From contig PGZO01000007.1 of assembly GCA_002841375.1 (NCBI GenBank), positions 124,001 through 188,000 on the forward strand: a stretch of DNA of 64,000 nucleotides, read 5' to 3'. The notes beneath the pieces were generated by a model. It did not search any database. It was not told the origin of the DNA and worked only from the letters and a program-made list of their open reading frames with translations. The translations under genes were made by a program, and so were the position numbers. This document shows positions 32,547-41,928 of this stretch, piece after piece (position 1 is the first letter of the stretch; every line of letters begins with the position of its first letter). Source of the stretch: Firmicutes bacterium HGW-Firmicutes-7. GTDB lineage: Bacteria > Bacillota > Clostridia > Lachnospirales > Vallitaleaceae.

Positions 32547-33596
32547 TTACAAACAAATCTTTTTATTGCCTGCTGCTTTAAGCAATCTGTTCATTGTTGC
32601 CATGCCAATATTCTCTTCTGAAAAAGCTTTCGTATAAATATATTCAATGCCTTTTTCATCCATTTTTCTAAGTATCTTAAACAAATTGGCTGCTATTTCT
32701 ATTCCATTGTTTTTTGATCCTATAACCATTATGTTTTCACATTGGTACATTTCTTTGTCCTCATCCGTCGAAATAACTGCTACGCTATACCCTGCGACTT
32801 CTTTTTCTTTAACTAATTGGTTTATTTCTTTAATTGCGAGGTAGTCTTCCCCGTAAACAACCGCAAGCATCCCTTTGGGCGCATAATGTTTGTATTTCAT
32901 ACCAGGTGATTTCGGAGTTATTTTTTCATGCTCTCCAATTAACGTCGGATCAATTAATACCTGTCCTATTTCCTTTTCTAACATTTCTATTGTTACAGAT
33001 CCTGGTCGAAGTAAGACTGGAATACTAGAAGAAACATCAAGTACTGTAGATTCTAAGCCTATTTGTGCCTTTCCTCCATCAATAATCATATCAACTAGAC
33101 CATCTAAGTCTTCAATAACATGCTTTGCTCGAGTTGGGCTTGGCTTTCCTGACCTATTTGCACTTGGTGCAGCAATTGGCAATCCAGATGCTTTAATGAT
33201 GGCTTTTGCAATATTATTTGACGGCAACCTAATTGCCACCGTCTCTAATCCTCCAGTAATTACGCTAGATAAGGTAGCATTTTTGTTGAATATTAGTGTT
33301 AGTGGCCCAGGCCAAAATTTATTCATAAGCTTTAAAGAAATATCTGAAACCTCACTTACATATTTATAAACATCACTTAATTGTGCAATGTGTACTATAA
33401 GTGGGTTATCAGATGGCCTTCCTTTTGCTTCATATATTCTTTTAATTGAATTTTCATTTAGAGCATTCGCACCAATACCATATACCGTTTCTGTAGGAAA
33501 AGCAACAAGTCCACCTTGCTTAAGCAATGTTGCTACTTCTTCTATTACATGGAGATTTATATGCTCCCCATCAATTTTAACAATTTTTGTTGTCAT
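32547..33596 (-). CDS. ywlC: L-threonylcarbamoyladenylate synthase (Sua5/YwlC)
   Basis: 349 residues. The N-terminal YrdC domain (about 12-205) contains GGLVAFPTETVYGIGANAL, KGRPSDNPLIVHI and PIAAPSANRSGKPSPT. A C-terminal Sua5 domain (about 215-345) follows the PGMKYKHYAPKG linker. It makes threonylcarbamoyl-AMP for the tRNA t6A modification. It is the first gene of the ywlC-ywlE-rpiB-upp group. Confidence 0.92.
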   Translation of the reverse strand: MTTKIVKIDGEHINLHVIEEVATLLKQGGLVAFPTETVYGIGANALNENSIKRIYEAKGRPSDNPLIVHIAQLSDVYKYVSEVSDISLKLMNKFWPGPLTLIFNKNATLSSVITGGLETVAIRLPSNNIAKAIIKASGLPIAAPSANRSGKPSPTRAKHVIEDLDGLVDMIIDGGKAQIGLESTVLDVSSSIPVLLRPGSVTIEMLEKEIGQVLIDPTLIGEHEKITPKSPGMKYKHYAPKGMLAVVYGEDYLAIKEINQLVKEKEVAGYSVAVISTDEDKEMYQCENIMVIGSKNNGIEIAANLFKILRKMDEKGIEYIYTKAFSEENIGMATMNRLLKAAGNKKICL

Positions 33597-33662
33597 TTTA
33601 TCTCCATTGTTCTAGTAAATTCTTACTTCTAATATAGTATTATACCACATTTCTTTATGTTG

Positions 33663-34490
33663 TCAAAGATGCATAACCTTGCCTCTTAACTTGTCTAATC
33701 CAAAATAAATCAACATCAATCCTAGCACAATAAATATCATTAGCTGACCAACGTCATAATAATTTGTATCCATTTTATATAAATAAAGATTCGTCAAATT
33801 AAATATTATATGTATAAGAATTCCACTATATAGCGTTTTTGTTTTATTAACCACGTAGCCAGAAATTAGGCCAAGTAGTAGAACAGACATCCCTTGTATT
33901 AGTTGAAAATGGAGTAATGAAAATAATAGTCCTTGTATAATAATTGCAAACCAATGAGATCCAACTTGAATTAGTCTACCCATAATATATCCTCTGAAAA
34001 CAAGCTCTTCGAAAATGGGTATACATATACCAATAATAATAATGGTACTCATTACACCACTTTTATAAATACCATGAAAACTTTCATAATAGGGTTTTAA
34101 ATTGATATATTCCGAAACACTTAGTATAACACCGTTAATTACGAGTACTAAACCAAACCCTATAATAACAGATAATAGCACATTGGCAAGACCTATTTTA
34201 TTAATCCATGGAAATGATCGCTGCTTTGCTACTTTAAATGCTAACATAATCATTATTATGGCCATGATCCATCCCAAAAAAATATAGATTGTTTGGGTAC
34301 TATCAATCATTTTAAGCGCTTTTTCTTCAATTGATAAAGTGTTTGTAAAAAACTTTTTTGACACAAAGCTATTTTCATTTTTTGCTAATTGAAATATTAC
34401 GAAGCTATATGTAAAAAAAATTATTTTTTGGGATAAAAAAACGACTATAACATATGATATTGCTTCTAGAATACCTTTTATTTTACCCAT
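33663..34490 (-). CDS. CPBP (CAAX-type) intramembrane protease
   Basis: 275 residues from the ATG at 34490; GTG and ATG codons at 34499 and 34496 overlap the GCGGGTG ribosome site. About seven transmembrane helices. CPBP motifs: PIFEELVFRGYIMGRL (EExxxR) and LLFSLLHFQLIQGMSVLLLGLISGYV (FxxxH). It is a membrane glutamic-type protease; some members act in bacteriocin immunity, but no such genes are near. It lies 32 bases after the amidase gene. Confidence 0.85.
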   Translation of the reverse strand: MGKIKGILEAISYVIVVFLSQKIIFFTYSFVIFQLAKNENSFVSKKFFTNTLSIEEKALKMIDSTQTIYIFLGWIMAIIMIMLAFKVAKQRSFPWINKIGLANVLLSVIIGFGLVLVINGVILSVSEYINLKPYYESFHGIYKSGVMSTIIIIGICIPIFEELVFRGYIMGRLIQVGSHWFAIIIQGLLFSLLHFQLIQGMSVLLLGLISGYVVNKTKTLYSGILIHIIFNLTNLYLYKMDTNYYDVGQLMIFIVLGLMLIYFGLDKLRGKVMHL

Positions 34491-34522
34491 ATACATCACC
34501 CGCTTTTATCCCATAGTGGTAA

Positions 34523-35212
34523 TTATTCAACCTGTATGTTTTCTAAATACGCAACAATGCCCGCATGAATTGCGTACGCCATTTTCGTTTGATAGGTTTC
34601 ATTTTCAAGTAGCGCTGCTTCTTCTTGATTAGACAAAAAACCACATTCGACAATAACAGTTGGCACACCTATTTCTTTTAACAAAAAGTAACTGCCGTTC
34701 TCTTTAATATCTCTTTTATTTTTCCCATCTACATTGAGCACAATGGATTGTTGAATGTAACTTGCTAATTCTTTTCCCGCTGTTGATCCATCATAATAAA
34801 ATACTTGTGCACCTTTACAATTTTCTGTTTGATAGCTGTTTTGATGAATACTTACTACAAGTATGGCATCACTCTCATTACATAACCTTACTCTTGCTTG
34901 TAAATCAGACTTCTTTTTATTCGAAGCACCTTCTTCGTACAGGGCATCATCTGTTTCTCTAGTCATAACAACTGATATTCCTTGCATTTCTATAAAGCTT
35001 TTAAGTTTCAATGCAATGCTCAAATTAATATCCTTTTCAAGTGCATCATTGACCCCAACCTTACCCGGATCATTTCCTCCATGTCCAGGATCAATTACAA
35101 TTACTAACGGGGTTTTTACTTTTTGGAAAGTAGGAAGATAATCCTTAACAAGTAGATTCATACTGAGTAAAAATAGAATAAAAATAAGTATTGGTTTAAT
35201 CCATCTTTTGAT
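34523..35212 (-). CDS. cwlD: CwlD-like N-acetylmuramoyl-L-alanine amidase, probable non-AUG start
   Basis: Amidase_3 domain with IDPGHGGNDPGKVG, EKDINLSIALKL, VSIHQNSY and VECGFLSNQEE (zinc His, Glu and catalytic Glu). The first in-frame ATG (35161) has no ribosome site and lies inside a hydrophobic segment. Upstream, a perfect AAGGGGAGG sits 7 bases before ATC at 35212, from which the protein would begin like MKRWIKPILIFILFLLSMNL, a normal signal anchor. No ATG, GTG or TTG exists between the upstream in-frame stop and 35161. CwlD makes muramic lactam in spore cortex. It belongs with the adjacent GH18 gene. Confidence 0.8.
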   Translation of the reverse strand: MKRWIKPILIFILFLLSMNLLVKDYLPTFQKVKTPLVIVIDPGHGGNDPGKVGVNDALEKDINLSIALKLKSFIEMQGISVVMTRETDDALYEEGASNKKKSDLQARVRLCNESDAILVVSIHQNSYQTENCKGAQVFYYDGSTAGKELASYIQQSIVLNVDGKNKRDIKENGSYFLLKEIGVPTVIVECGFLSNQEEAALLENETYQTKMAYAIHAGIVAYLENIQVE

Positions 35213-35269
35213 GATATTGCCTCCCCTTACTTTTTATACAGTATATTTATCTCCTACAGTAATTATACT

Positions 35270-36988
35270 TTATTCTTTAAGGTAATCTTTAAGCACCTGC
35301 CACACTTCATCTTTTTCCAATCCAAGTTTCCAGCCGGAAACACCTGCTAACTCATACTCCTTTGCAAGTTTAACCTTTTCTTCAATTGACCTTTCTTCCT
35401 CAAGCCATATCTTATAAGTAACCTCCCCAATATCATACTCACCATAATATTGGCCTACTTCTTCATTCCATTCTATGATTGCTTTATTCTCTACCAAAAT
35501 TTCGTATGCCCGGTTCATGCTATAGGCTTTAGAAGAAACTACGACCTCTGAATCGATTAGTTCTTCTTTCCATAGCCTCGTGTAATATGGCAAACCAAGA
35601 ATTACCTTTTCCTTTGGAACTTCTTTTAATGTATCAGAAATGCCTTTTTTCACAAATCCAATTGAAGCAACTGAACCACTTTCTTTGGAACCAGACCAAT
35701 GTTCATCATAACCCATAATAATTAAATAATCTACTATACTTCCTACTTGTGTTCTATCATAATGTGCTGTCCAGGCTGAAGGAACATACATATCAACGGA
35801 TACGATTAACCCTTGCTTCTTCAAGTATGGTGTAAGCTCTTTAATAAACTGAACATAAAATATACCATCTTCTTTTGCAATACTTTCAAAATCAATATTT
35901 ATTCCATCTAGCTCATAAATAGCTGACAACGCTAAAATTTGTTTTATTACCTTCTCTCTCTTCTCTGTGCTACTTAAAACATCATGCGTTATAGTTGAGC
36001 TAAAGCTATTACTGAACAATGCCCATACTTGGTAACCCTGATCATGGGCCCAATTAACATAACTAACATCTGCTATATTTGAAACATTCCCTTCAGAATC
36101 ACTAAGCGCAAACCACGTTGGAGAAAGCACATCTAATCCTGTTACACCTTCTAACGCATTTATTAACCCGCTATTTGCACTAACATTTGTTACTTGATGC
36201 CACGCAATATTAACCTTCCCTTCATAACCTGGAACGGGAGGGTGCGGTAACCATTCTTCTTGTTTTCCGACAATATTCGTTATGTCCTCTATTGAGTTTT
36301 TTTGCAAGAAACCGATATAGCCCTCTTCCGTTCGTACCTTATACCATTTTTCATTTTCTTCGTAGATCTTTACTTTTTCACCTTCTGCCAATTTCTTTAT
36401 ATAGTTGCTATTCTCACTTGTAGTTATTCGAAGCTTCACTTTTCCTTTTCTAATACTTCCGTACATGGAATCTCTTTTCACATCATCAATAACTAATAAA
36501 TCTAATTCATCATTGTACTTAACCTCATAGTCACAAAACTTACCAAGTAAATCTAGTGGGATGTAGGCACTTGAGTCTTCCATTCGAATAATTGGCATAT
36601 TTAGCTTTAGTGGCTTATCATTAATAAAATAATCTAATTCATTGCTTTTCATTCTCACTACATCTTGAGTTGTTGTGTAGGTCAATGTACTTTCTTTTTC
36701 ATCCCAATAAAAATTAGGGTTTAAATACTCAATAACAAAGTCAATTGGTAAATAAATTTTATCTTCAAGAATTACTGGATAATGTAGAAGCGCTAATGGT
36801 TGATCTTCAAAAACAACATATGTATAGTCTTCGTCAATACCTTCAAAAAATTGTGAAGCATGGGCTTTCTCATATCCTGGAAAAAGCTCTTTAAGTTTTA
36901 CAAATCCTTTAAATAGAACTATCGTTAGTAATATAATAAAAATGCTAATTATAACTACACGAAATACAATAATTGCAATCTTTTTCAT
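35270..36988 (-). CDS. Membrane-anchored GH18 hydrolase with CuAO-N-like and SH3b domains
   Basis: 572 residues from the ATG at 36988, spaced 9 bases from AGGAG. Order: transmembrane anchor (about 5-30), a copper-amine-oxidase-N-like stalk domain (about 60-175), an SH3b domain (about 185-245) and a GH18 barrel (about 260-572) whose catalytic motif DGINIDFE ends at Glu368. Such chitinase-like proteins often cut cortex or wall glycan. It is 12 bases after the sensor kinase and upstream of cwlD, so a wall/spore role under that two-component system is plausible. Confidence 0.85.
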   Translation of the reverse strand: MKKIAIIVFRVVIISIFIILLTIVLFKGFVKLKELFPGYEKAHASQFFEGIDEDYTYVVFEDQPLALLHYPVILEDKIYLPIDFVIEYLNPNFYWDEKESTLTYTTTQDVVRMKSNELDYFINDKPLKLNMPIIRMEDSSAYIPLDLLGKFCDYEVKYNDELDLLVIDDVKRDSMYGSIRKGKVKLRITTSENSNYIKKLAEGEKVKIYEENEKWYKVRTEEGYIGFLQKNSIEDITNIVGKQEEWLPHPPVPGYEGKVNIAWHQVTNVSANSGLINALEGVTGLDVLSPTWFALSDSEGNVSNIADVSYVNWAHDQGYQVWALFSNSFSSTITHDVLSSTEKREKVIKQILALSAIYELDGINIDFESIAKEDGIFYVQFIKELTPYLKKQGLIVSVDMYVPSAWTAHYDRTQVGSIVDYLIIMGYDEHWSGSKESGSVASIGFVKKGISDTLKEVPKEKVILGLPYYTRLWKEELIDSEVVVSSKAYSMNRAYEILVENKAIIEWNEEVGQYYGEYDIGEVTYKIWLEEERSIEEKVKLAKEYELAGVSGWKLGLEKDEVWQVLKDYLKE

Positions 36989-37000
36989 GGTGTTCATCTC

Positions 37001-38743
37001 CTAGGCAGTTGATATGTTTTCTAATGCGCGTGGTATTTTGATATGAAGGCTAAAACCCTCTAAGTCTGGTGACCCACAAAATAAGGTTCCATTTAGTTCC
37101 TTTACTCGTTGTTCCATTCCTAACAATCCATTCCCTTTTATTAAGTCCTTACATCCTATTCCGTCATCAGTAATAACAAGATCAAGCCCTTCATTATTAA
37201 ACCTTATTCCAAGAACAATATGACTTGCCTGTCCATGTCTAACCGCGTTGGTTAATCCTTCTTGACACATTCTATAAATGGCATCATAACATTTGGGCGC
37301 TATCGTTTCTTCTAAATGCTTAGCAATTACTTCAACATGCGTACCTAAAGATGCAATTTCTTGTCCCATTTTTTCAATCTCTTCTATTAATTTATAGACG
37401 TTAATACGTGATGTTGTGTTCCCTTCAAAGGACTTCTTTAACTCAGAAAAACCCTCTCTTACAATTTCTCTTGTAAGAACAATGTTTTGCATTGTAACAG
37501 CTCTGTCTTTTCTAACCATAGAATAGCTCATGTCAAGCAAGGAAATAACAAGTGTTAATGAATGTCCAATAATATCATGGAGTTCCTTTGATACTCGATT
37601 GCGCTCCTTTGCTATTGCTAATTTCTTAATTACTGCTAGCTCTTCTGATAGTGCACGATTAATACTTTCTAACTCATCGTTCTTATTTTCAAGATGTTTT
37701 TCTGCATTTAGGTATTTGGTGATATCTATAAATCTAAAAATAGCATAGTTAAGAACATTCTTATCTTTTGTAAACTTTTCTACTTGAACAATAAAGTCGC
37801 TCTCTTTGTGATGAATTCTAAGCTCTAAAATGGCTTTCTCTGTATAGTTTTGCTGCATAAATTCTTTTAGTTGCACTTCTATATTATCATAATTTTCAAT
37901 ACTACATTTATTATTTTGAAGAAACTTGTCTAATGTTGAATGATCAAGTATTATCAAATGCTCCTTAGCATATTGTTCCATAATAGCATTATACTTAATG
38001 ATTTTCATATTCTTGTCGAAAACAAGTATTCCCTCTTGCATATTTTCAAATATAGTATGCCTAGCAATTTTCCTAATATCCAAAAACTTATACTTATAAG
38101 AAACATACCCAAAAATTAAAAACGTTACATTAAACATAATGGGCGTAATATCTGTACGTATACCTGCTAATACAAAAACATGCAAAATATTTGCAGCTAA
38201 TGGCAATCCTAATCCGATCGTTAATAGAACTTTTTTATCCTGTTCCATATCATTGTTGTTTTGATAAAGGCCTTTTAACAAGTACATATATGAAATACCA
38301 ATTAAAGTGTATGAAAATAAAGTATGAAAATAAAAAGCCGGCCCATATGACTTACTATTCATAAAAAATTGACTAAAAAACAAATGATGGTATTCATTTG
38401 TAACAAGTAACCCATAATTGATTGTAGTGATGAATAAAATCAATACACTAAACGGTGCTTTAATCCTTTTTCCCCGTTGATAAAAGTAAGCAAAATGAAG
38501 AAAGATACAGCCAAAGTAGCATACGCCAACATATTGTATGATTGTAAAAGACCATGATAAAACATAATTTGGAGAAACAATAACCAATACTTTACCTAAA
38601 ATCCAAACAAATATTACCCCTTGTAAAGCTAAGAAGCCCCTAGATAATTTTGTATTTTCTCCCTTCAAATAAAAAATTACATTAAATCCAATAGAAATCA
38701 AAATAGAGAATATGTAAAAAACCACGCCATACAATTGATCCAT
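37001..38743 (-). CDS. Sensor histidine kinase, 7TM-type, NarL family
   Basis: 580 residues. The N-terminal half has about seven transmembrane helices (about 5-215), resembling the His-kinase 7TM sensor domain. A PAS-like domain follows (about 230-340), then a HisKA_3 segment with KERNRVSKELHDIIGHSL (phospho-acceptor His389) and a complete ATPase domain with NAVRHG, DDGIGC and GNGLLGMEQR. It should phosphorylate the response regulator encoded just upstream. The third gene of the module is a degenerate copy of the same architecture. Confidence 0.88.
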   Translation of the reverse strand: MDQLYGVVFYIFSILISIGFNVIFYLKGENTKLSRGFLALQGVIFVWILGKVLVIVSPNYVLSWSFTIIQYVGVCYFGCIFLHFAYFYQRGKRIKAPFSVLILFITTINYGLLVTNEYHHLFFSQFFMNSKSYGPAFYFHTLFSYTLIGISYMYLLKGLYQNNNDMEQDKKVLLTIGLGLPLAANILHVFVLAGIRTDITPIMFNVTFLIFGYVSYKYKFLDIRKIARHTIFENMQEGILVFDKNMKIIKYNAIMEQYAKEHLIILDHSTLDKFLQNNKCSIENYDNIEVQLKEFMQQNYTEKAILELRIHHKESDFIVQVEKFTKDKNVLNYAIFRFIDITKYLNAEKHLENKNDELESINRALSEELAVIKKLAIAKERNRVSKELHDIIGHSLTLVISLLDMSYSMVRKDRAVTMQNIVLTREIVREGFSELKKSFEGNTTSRINVYKLIEEIEKMGQEIASLGTHVEVIAKHLEETIAPKCYDAIYRMCQEGLTNAVRHGQASHIVLGIRFNNEGLDLVITDDGIGCKDLIKGNGLLGMEQRVKELNGTLFCGSPDLEGFSLHIKIPRALENISTA

Positions 38744-38753
38744 ATATAATTCC

Positions 38754-39404
38754 TCAACTTAAATTGTTTTTGATAGCAAATACTACTAGTTGTGTCCTGT
38801 CTTTAATGTCTAGTTTTTCTAATAACTTTGATACTTTGTTTTTCACTGTTCCTTCCGTAAAATTCAGATCTTCAGCAATTTCTTTATTACTCTTACCATC
38901 TACTACTTGCTTAATTATATTAATTTCCTTAATTGTTAAGTTATATTGATCTATTGCTGTATCGCTAATACACCGCTCATTTATTGTCTGCATAACACCT
39001 GACCGTAATGAATTAACGACACTTCTATGCATAACATAAAGATCATGTACAACACTTTTCACTGCGAGCACTAGCGCTTCCGGTTTAATATCCTTTACCA
39101 GATAACCATCAGCTCCTTTTTCCATTGCATTAAAAATTGTTTCTTCATCCTCAAAAGTCGTAAGAATAATTACTTTTGTATGAGGAAATTGCTCTTTTAT
39201 CTTCAAGGTTGCACTAATACCATCTAACATAGGCATTCTAATATCCATTAGAATGATATCTGGTCTGACTCTGTCGCAAGCTTCTAATGCTTCATAGCCA
39301 TTGCATCCACCGTCAAAAACCTTAATTTCTCTATCTTGACTTAACATAAATATGAGGGTTTCTTTCAGTAATACTTGATCATCGACTACCATTGCTTTAA
39401 TCAT
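38754..39404 (-). CDS. NarL/LuxR-type response regulator
   Basis: 216 residues. Receiver domain (1-120) with MVVDDQ, phospho-site Asp in DIILMDIRMP, and Lys in KDIKPEA. C-terminal LuxR HTH (about 150-212) with LTIKEINIIKQVVDGKSNKEIAEDLNFTEGTVKNKVSKLL. It overlaps the degenerate kinase gene by 8 bases and precedes the active kinase by 10. Its targets are unknown; autoregulation of this operon, and of the GH18 gene it runs into, is likely. Confidence 0.92.
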   Translation of the reverse strand: MIKAMVVDDQVLLKETLIFMLSQDREIKVFDGGCNGYEALEACDRVRPDIILMDIRMPMLDGISATLKIKEQFPHTKVIILTTFEDEETIFNAMEKGADGYLVKDIKPEALVLAVKSVVHDLYVMHRSVVNSLRSGVMQTINERCISDTAIDQYNLTIKEINIIKQVVDGKSNKEIAEDLNFTEGTVKNKVSKLLEKLDIKDRTQLVVFAIKNNLS

Positions 39405-40749
39405 TTAATTTCACTCCTTTCAAATATTTTGAAACCGATTGTCGCATTTCCTCTAGAGCAGCTCTAGCCCTTGAAGTTGATTCACTAATTGCAACCTCAA
39501 TTACTTCATCACGTTCATCTTGCTCCAATAATAATCCTGAAACTTCCAGAAGTGCTATTAGTTCAGTCATTGAATGTCCGAAGATATCATTAATATCTGT
39601 CATCAATGCATCTCTTTCCTTTTCAACTGTTAATTTTTTCATATTCTTCATATGTTCTTCGAGTTTTTTGTTTGCTTTTATAAGTTGATTATTCTTATTT
39701 ATAATACCGTTTTGCAAATGTATCATTTGTGTCATATCTAGAAAGGTAATCATCGTTGCGATCTTTTCCTTACGTTCATCGAAAATGCTACTTACTGTAT
39801 AAATCAACTGTAAAAATCGTTCATCAACATTAACACAAACCTCCCCAGTAAAATGATTTTGTTCTACTGCTTTGACTGCAAATAAAATGTTATCGACCGA
39901 AAGCTTATTATCTGAAATGGATTTAACTTGATCAATAATATCTTGTAAATTATTCACCCCATCTATAGATACATATTGTTTAAAGAAGTCTTTATTAATA
40001 TCAACAATTTCAAGTCTATTATTAATAACAATTATGCCGTAATTTGCATTACTTAAAATTGAATCAAGCATAAACGGAATTTTGTCATATAGCTGATGTT
40101 TAATTGTAAAACTTACAATAATCACCAGATATAAAAACATGAATAATATTAAAACATCAACACTGAAATGCATGACTTCAAAATAAAAAATAGCATGTAC
40201 AAATAAATCAAATCCAAGTACCGCTAAAAAACAAAATTTTTCTTTCGTTCTATTGATTCCTTCTTTCTTTAAATTATACCAAACGAAAGCTGCCAGTCCT
40301 ATAATTAAATATATAACTACCAGTGTACCATATATATAGCGAAGCTTTAGTGACAGGTCGCTATTTCCATTAACAACCGCCAAAATTAATAGAAAAAAGC
40401 AAACCACAGGAATAATTCTTAATAGACTCGATTGTTTTTTACTCATTGGTTTTTTTACGCTGTAGCTATATGCAAACAAAAAAATATAATATCCAACAAA
40501 TATCAATGGTACTTCCTTTAAATAAGAAATCCTTACGCTAACTTCACTGTTTATTACGATATATTGAAGCAACATTCCTACCAACCAGAGGAGCAGTAAT
40601 ATATGCGCAATAATATATTTATTAATATGATAACATGGCTTCGTTTTTACTTGAATATATGCAAAATGAAAAACTAGCAACATCGTTGATGCTAGCAATA
40701 AAAACCTAATAACAAACAGATGCAACTCATTTTGAACAAACTCCGTCAT
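39397..40749 (-). CDS. Degenerate sensor kinase: no acceptor His, no ATPase domain
   Basis: 450 residues with the same plan as the active kinase: 7TM sensor region (about 10-215), PAS-like domain (about 225-340), coiled coil, then a HisKA_3-like helix. In the helix ERDALMTDINDIFGHSM, the His of ELHD is Asn387 (codon AAT). The protein ends about 60 residues later, without any ATPase domain. It is in frame and has a normal length for this truncated design. It could form heterodimers with the 580-residue kinase, or sense a signal and inhibit it. It is the first gene of the module. Confidence 0.8.
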   Translation of the reverse strand: MTEFVQNELHLFVIRFLLLASTMLLVFHFAYIQVKTKPCYHINKYIIAHILLLLWLVGMLLQYIVINSEVSVRISYLKEVPLIFVGYYIFLFAYSYSVKKPMSKKQSSLLRIIPVVCFFLLILAVVNGNSDLSLKLRYIYGTLVVIYLIIGLAAFVWYNLKKEGINRTKEKFCFLAVLGFDLFVHAIFYFEVMHFSVDVLILFMFLYLVIIVSFTIKHQLYDKIPFMLDSILSNANYGIIVINNRLEIVDINKDFFKQYVSIDGVNNLQDIIDQVKSISDNKLSVDNILFAVKAVEQNHFTGEVCVNVDERFLQLIYTVSSIFDERKEKIATMITFLDMTQMIHLQNGIINKNNQLIKANKKLEEHMKNMKKLTVEKERDALMTDINDIFGHSMTELIALLEVSGLLLEQDERDEVIEVAISESTSRARAALEEMRQSVSKYLKGVKLND

Positions 40750-40889
40750 TTACCTCTCCCCCCTTGTATTCAATACGAATAATTGTATTAAACCATACTT
40801 TATTTAAACATACAAGGACAACGATAATCCTACATTCTTCTTAGCCAAGTAACGCTTGATGGCTTGTTCACAAAGGAGACTTTCTTATT

Positions 40890-40928
40890 AACAATAAAAG
40901 CCATTCCTGTTGGAATAGCTTTTATTTC
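40890..40928 (-). terminator. Terminator after the AIM24-like gene
   Basis: An imperfect hairpin AATAAAAGC.ATTCC / GGAAT.GCTTTTATT at 40893-40926, followed on the minus strand by TTATTGTTAATAAG. It lies 80 bases after the stop of the AIM24-like gene. Confidence 0.5.
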
Positions 40929-41005
40929 TCCCGTTTTTGTTCCTCTAAAAACCTTCACATAACACTTGCTACACTACATCTATAACATAAATTTTATGTT
41001 ACCGT

Positions 41006-41797
41006 TTATTTACCATCGAGCAAGCTACCAAATACACCTAATACGCTACCTTCCTCTTTGGATGAGCCTCCTACTTTTGAAGCAGCCAATACCTTATCTG
41101 CCATTCTATTAAATGGTAAGGATTGAAGCCAAACTGTTCCTGGCCCTGCAACTGTGGCGAAAAAAAGACCTTCACCACCAAAAATTGTATTTTTAATTCC
41201 TCCAACAAATTGAATGTCATATTCGATAGAAGACGTTAATGCAACTAAACACCCTGTGTCTACTCTTAGGGCTTCCCCAGCTTTTAAATCTTTTTTAATT
41301 ATACATCCACCTGCATGCATAAATGATAGTCCATCGCCTTCAAGCTTTTGCATAATAAAACCTTCACCTCCAAAGAAACCTACCCCAATTTTCTTTTGAA
41401 ATGCAATTCCAATTGTTGTTCCTTTAGCTGCACATAAAAATGCATCTTTTTGGCAAATAATTTTTCCATTGTATTCCTTAAGATCTAATGCAATAATTTT
41501 ACCTGGATAAGGTGCAGCAAAGGCTACTTTTCTCTGAAGCTGATCCTTATTCTCAAATATAGTCATGAATAAGCTTTCCCCTGTAATAACACGTTTTCCA
41601 GCACTCGCTAATTTCCCCATGAAGCCACTCTTTGCAGATTGATTGCTTCCATCTCCAAAAGTTGTCTCCATTTGGATGCCTTGTTCCATATACATCATTC
41701 CACCTGCTTCTGCAACAACTGCTTCACCTTGATCAAGTGCAATTTCCACAAATTGCATATCATCGCCATATAATACATAATCTACTTCATGTGCCAT
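41006..41797 (-). CDS. TIGR00266 / AIM24-family protein
   Basis: 263 residues. A single beta-rich AIM24 domain with [46 protein letters not shown] and [23 protein letters not shown]. The family is widespread in bacteria, and its function is not known. There is no signal peptide. It is monocistronic by spacing. Confidence 0.88.
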   Translation of the reverse strand: MAHEVDYVLYGDDMQFVEIALDQGEAVVAEAGGMMYMEQGIQMETTFGDGSNQSAKSGFMGKLASAGKRVITGESLFMTIFENKDQLQRKVAFAAPYPGKIIALDLKEYNGKIICQKDAFLCAAKGTTIGIAFQKKIGVGFFGGEGFIMQKLEGDGLSFMHAGGCIIKKDLKAGEALRVDTGCLVALTSSIEYDIQFVGGIKNTIFGGEGLFFATVAGPGTVWLQSLPFNRMADKVLAASKVGGSSKEEGSVLGVFGSLLDGK

Positions 41798-41880
41798 TTA
41801 CATATCCCCCTATCAATAAAAATAGTACCTCACATTGATTCTATTGTACAACTTTAAGTATGCGCTGTTAAGTATCTTTC

Positions 41881-41921
41881 GTCATCATTCTTGATGACTT
41901 TAGTCATCCTTTGACTAAATT
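41881..41921. terminator. Overlapping hairpins after the ABC-export operon
   Basis: Three interleaved inverted repeats: GTCATCA/TGATGAC (41881-41898), GATGAC/GTCATC (41893-41908) and TTTAGTCA/TGACTAAA (41901-41921). They lie 8 bases after the last permease stop. Termination is the simplest function, although T-runs are weak. Confidence 0.45.
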
Positions 41922-41928
41922 TATAGGA

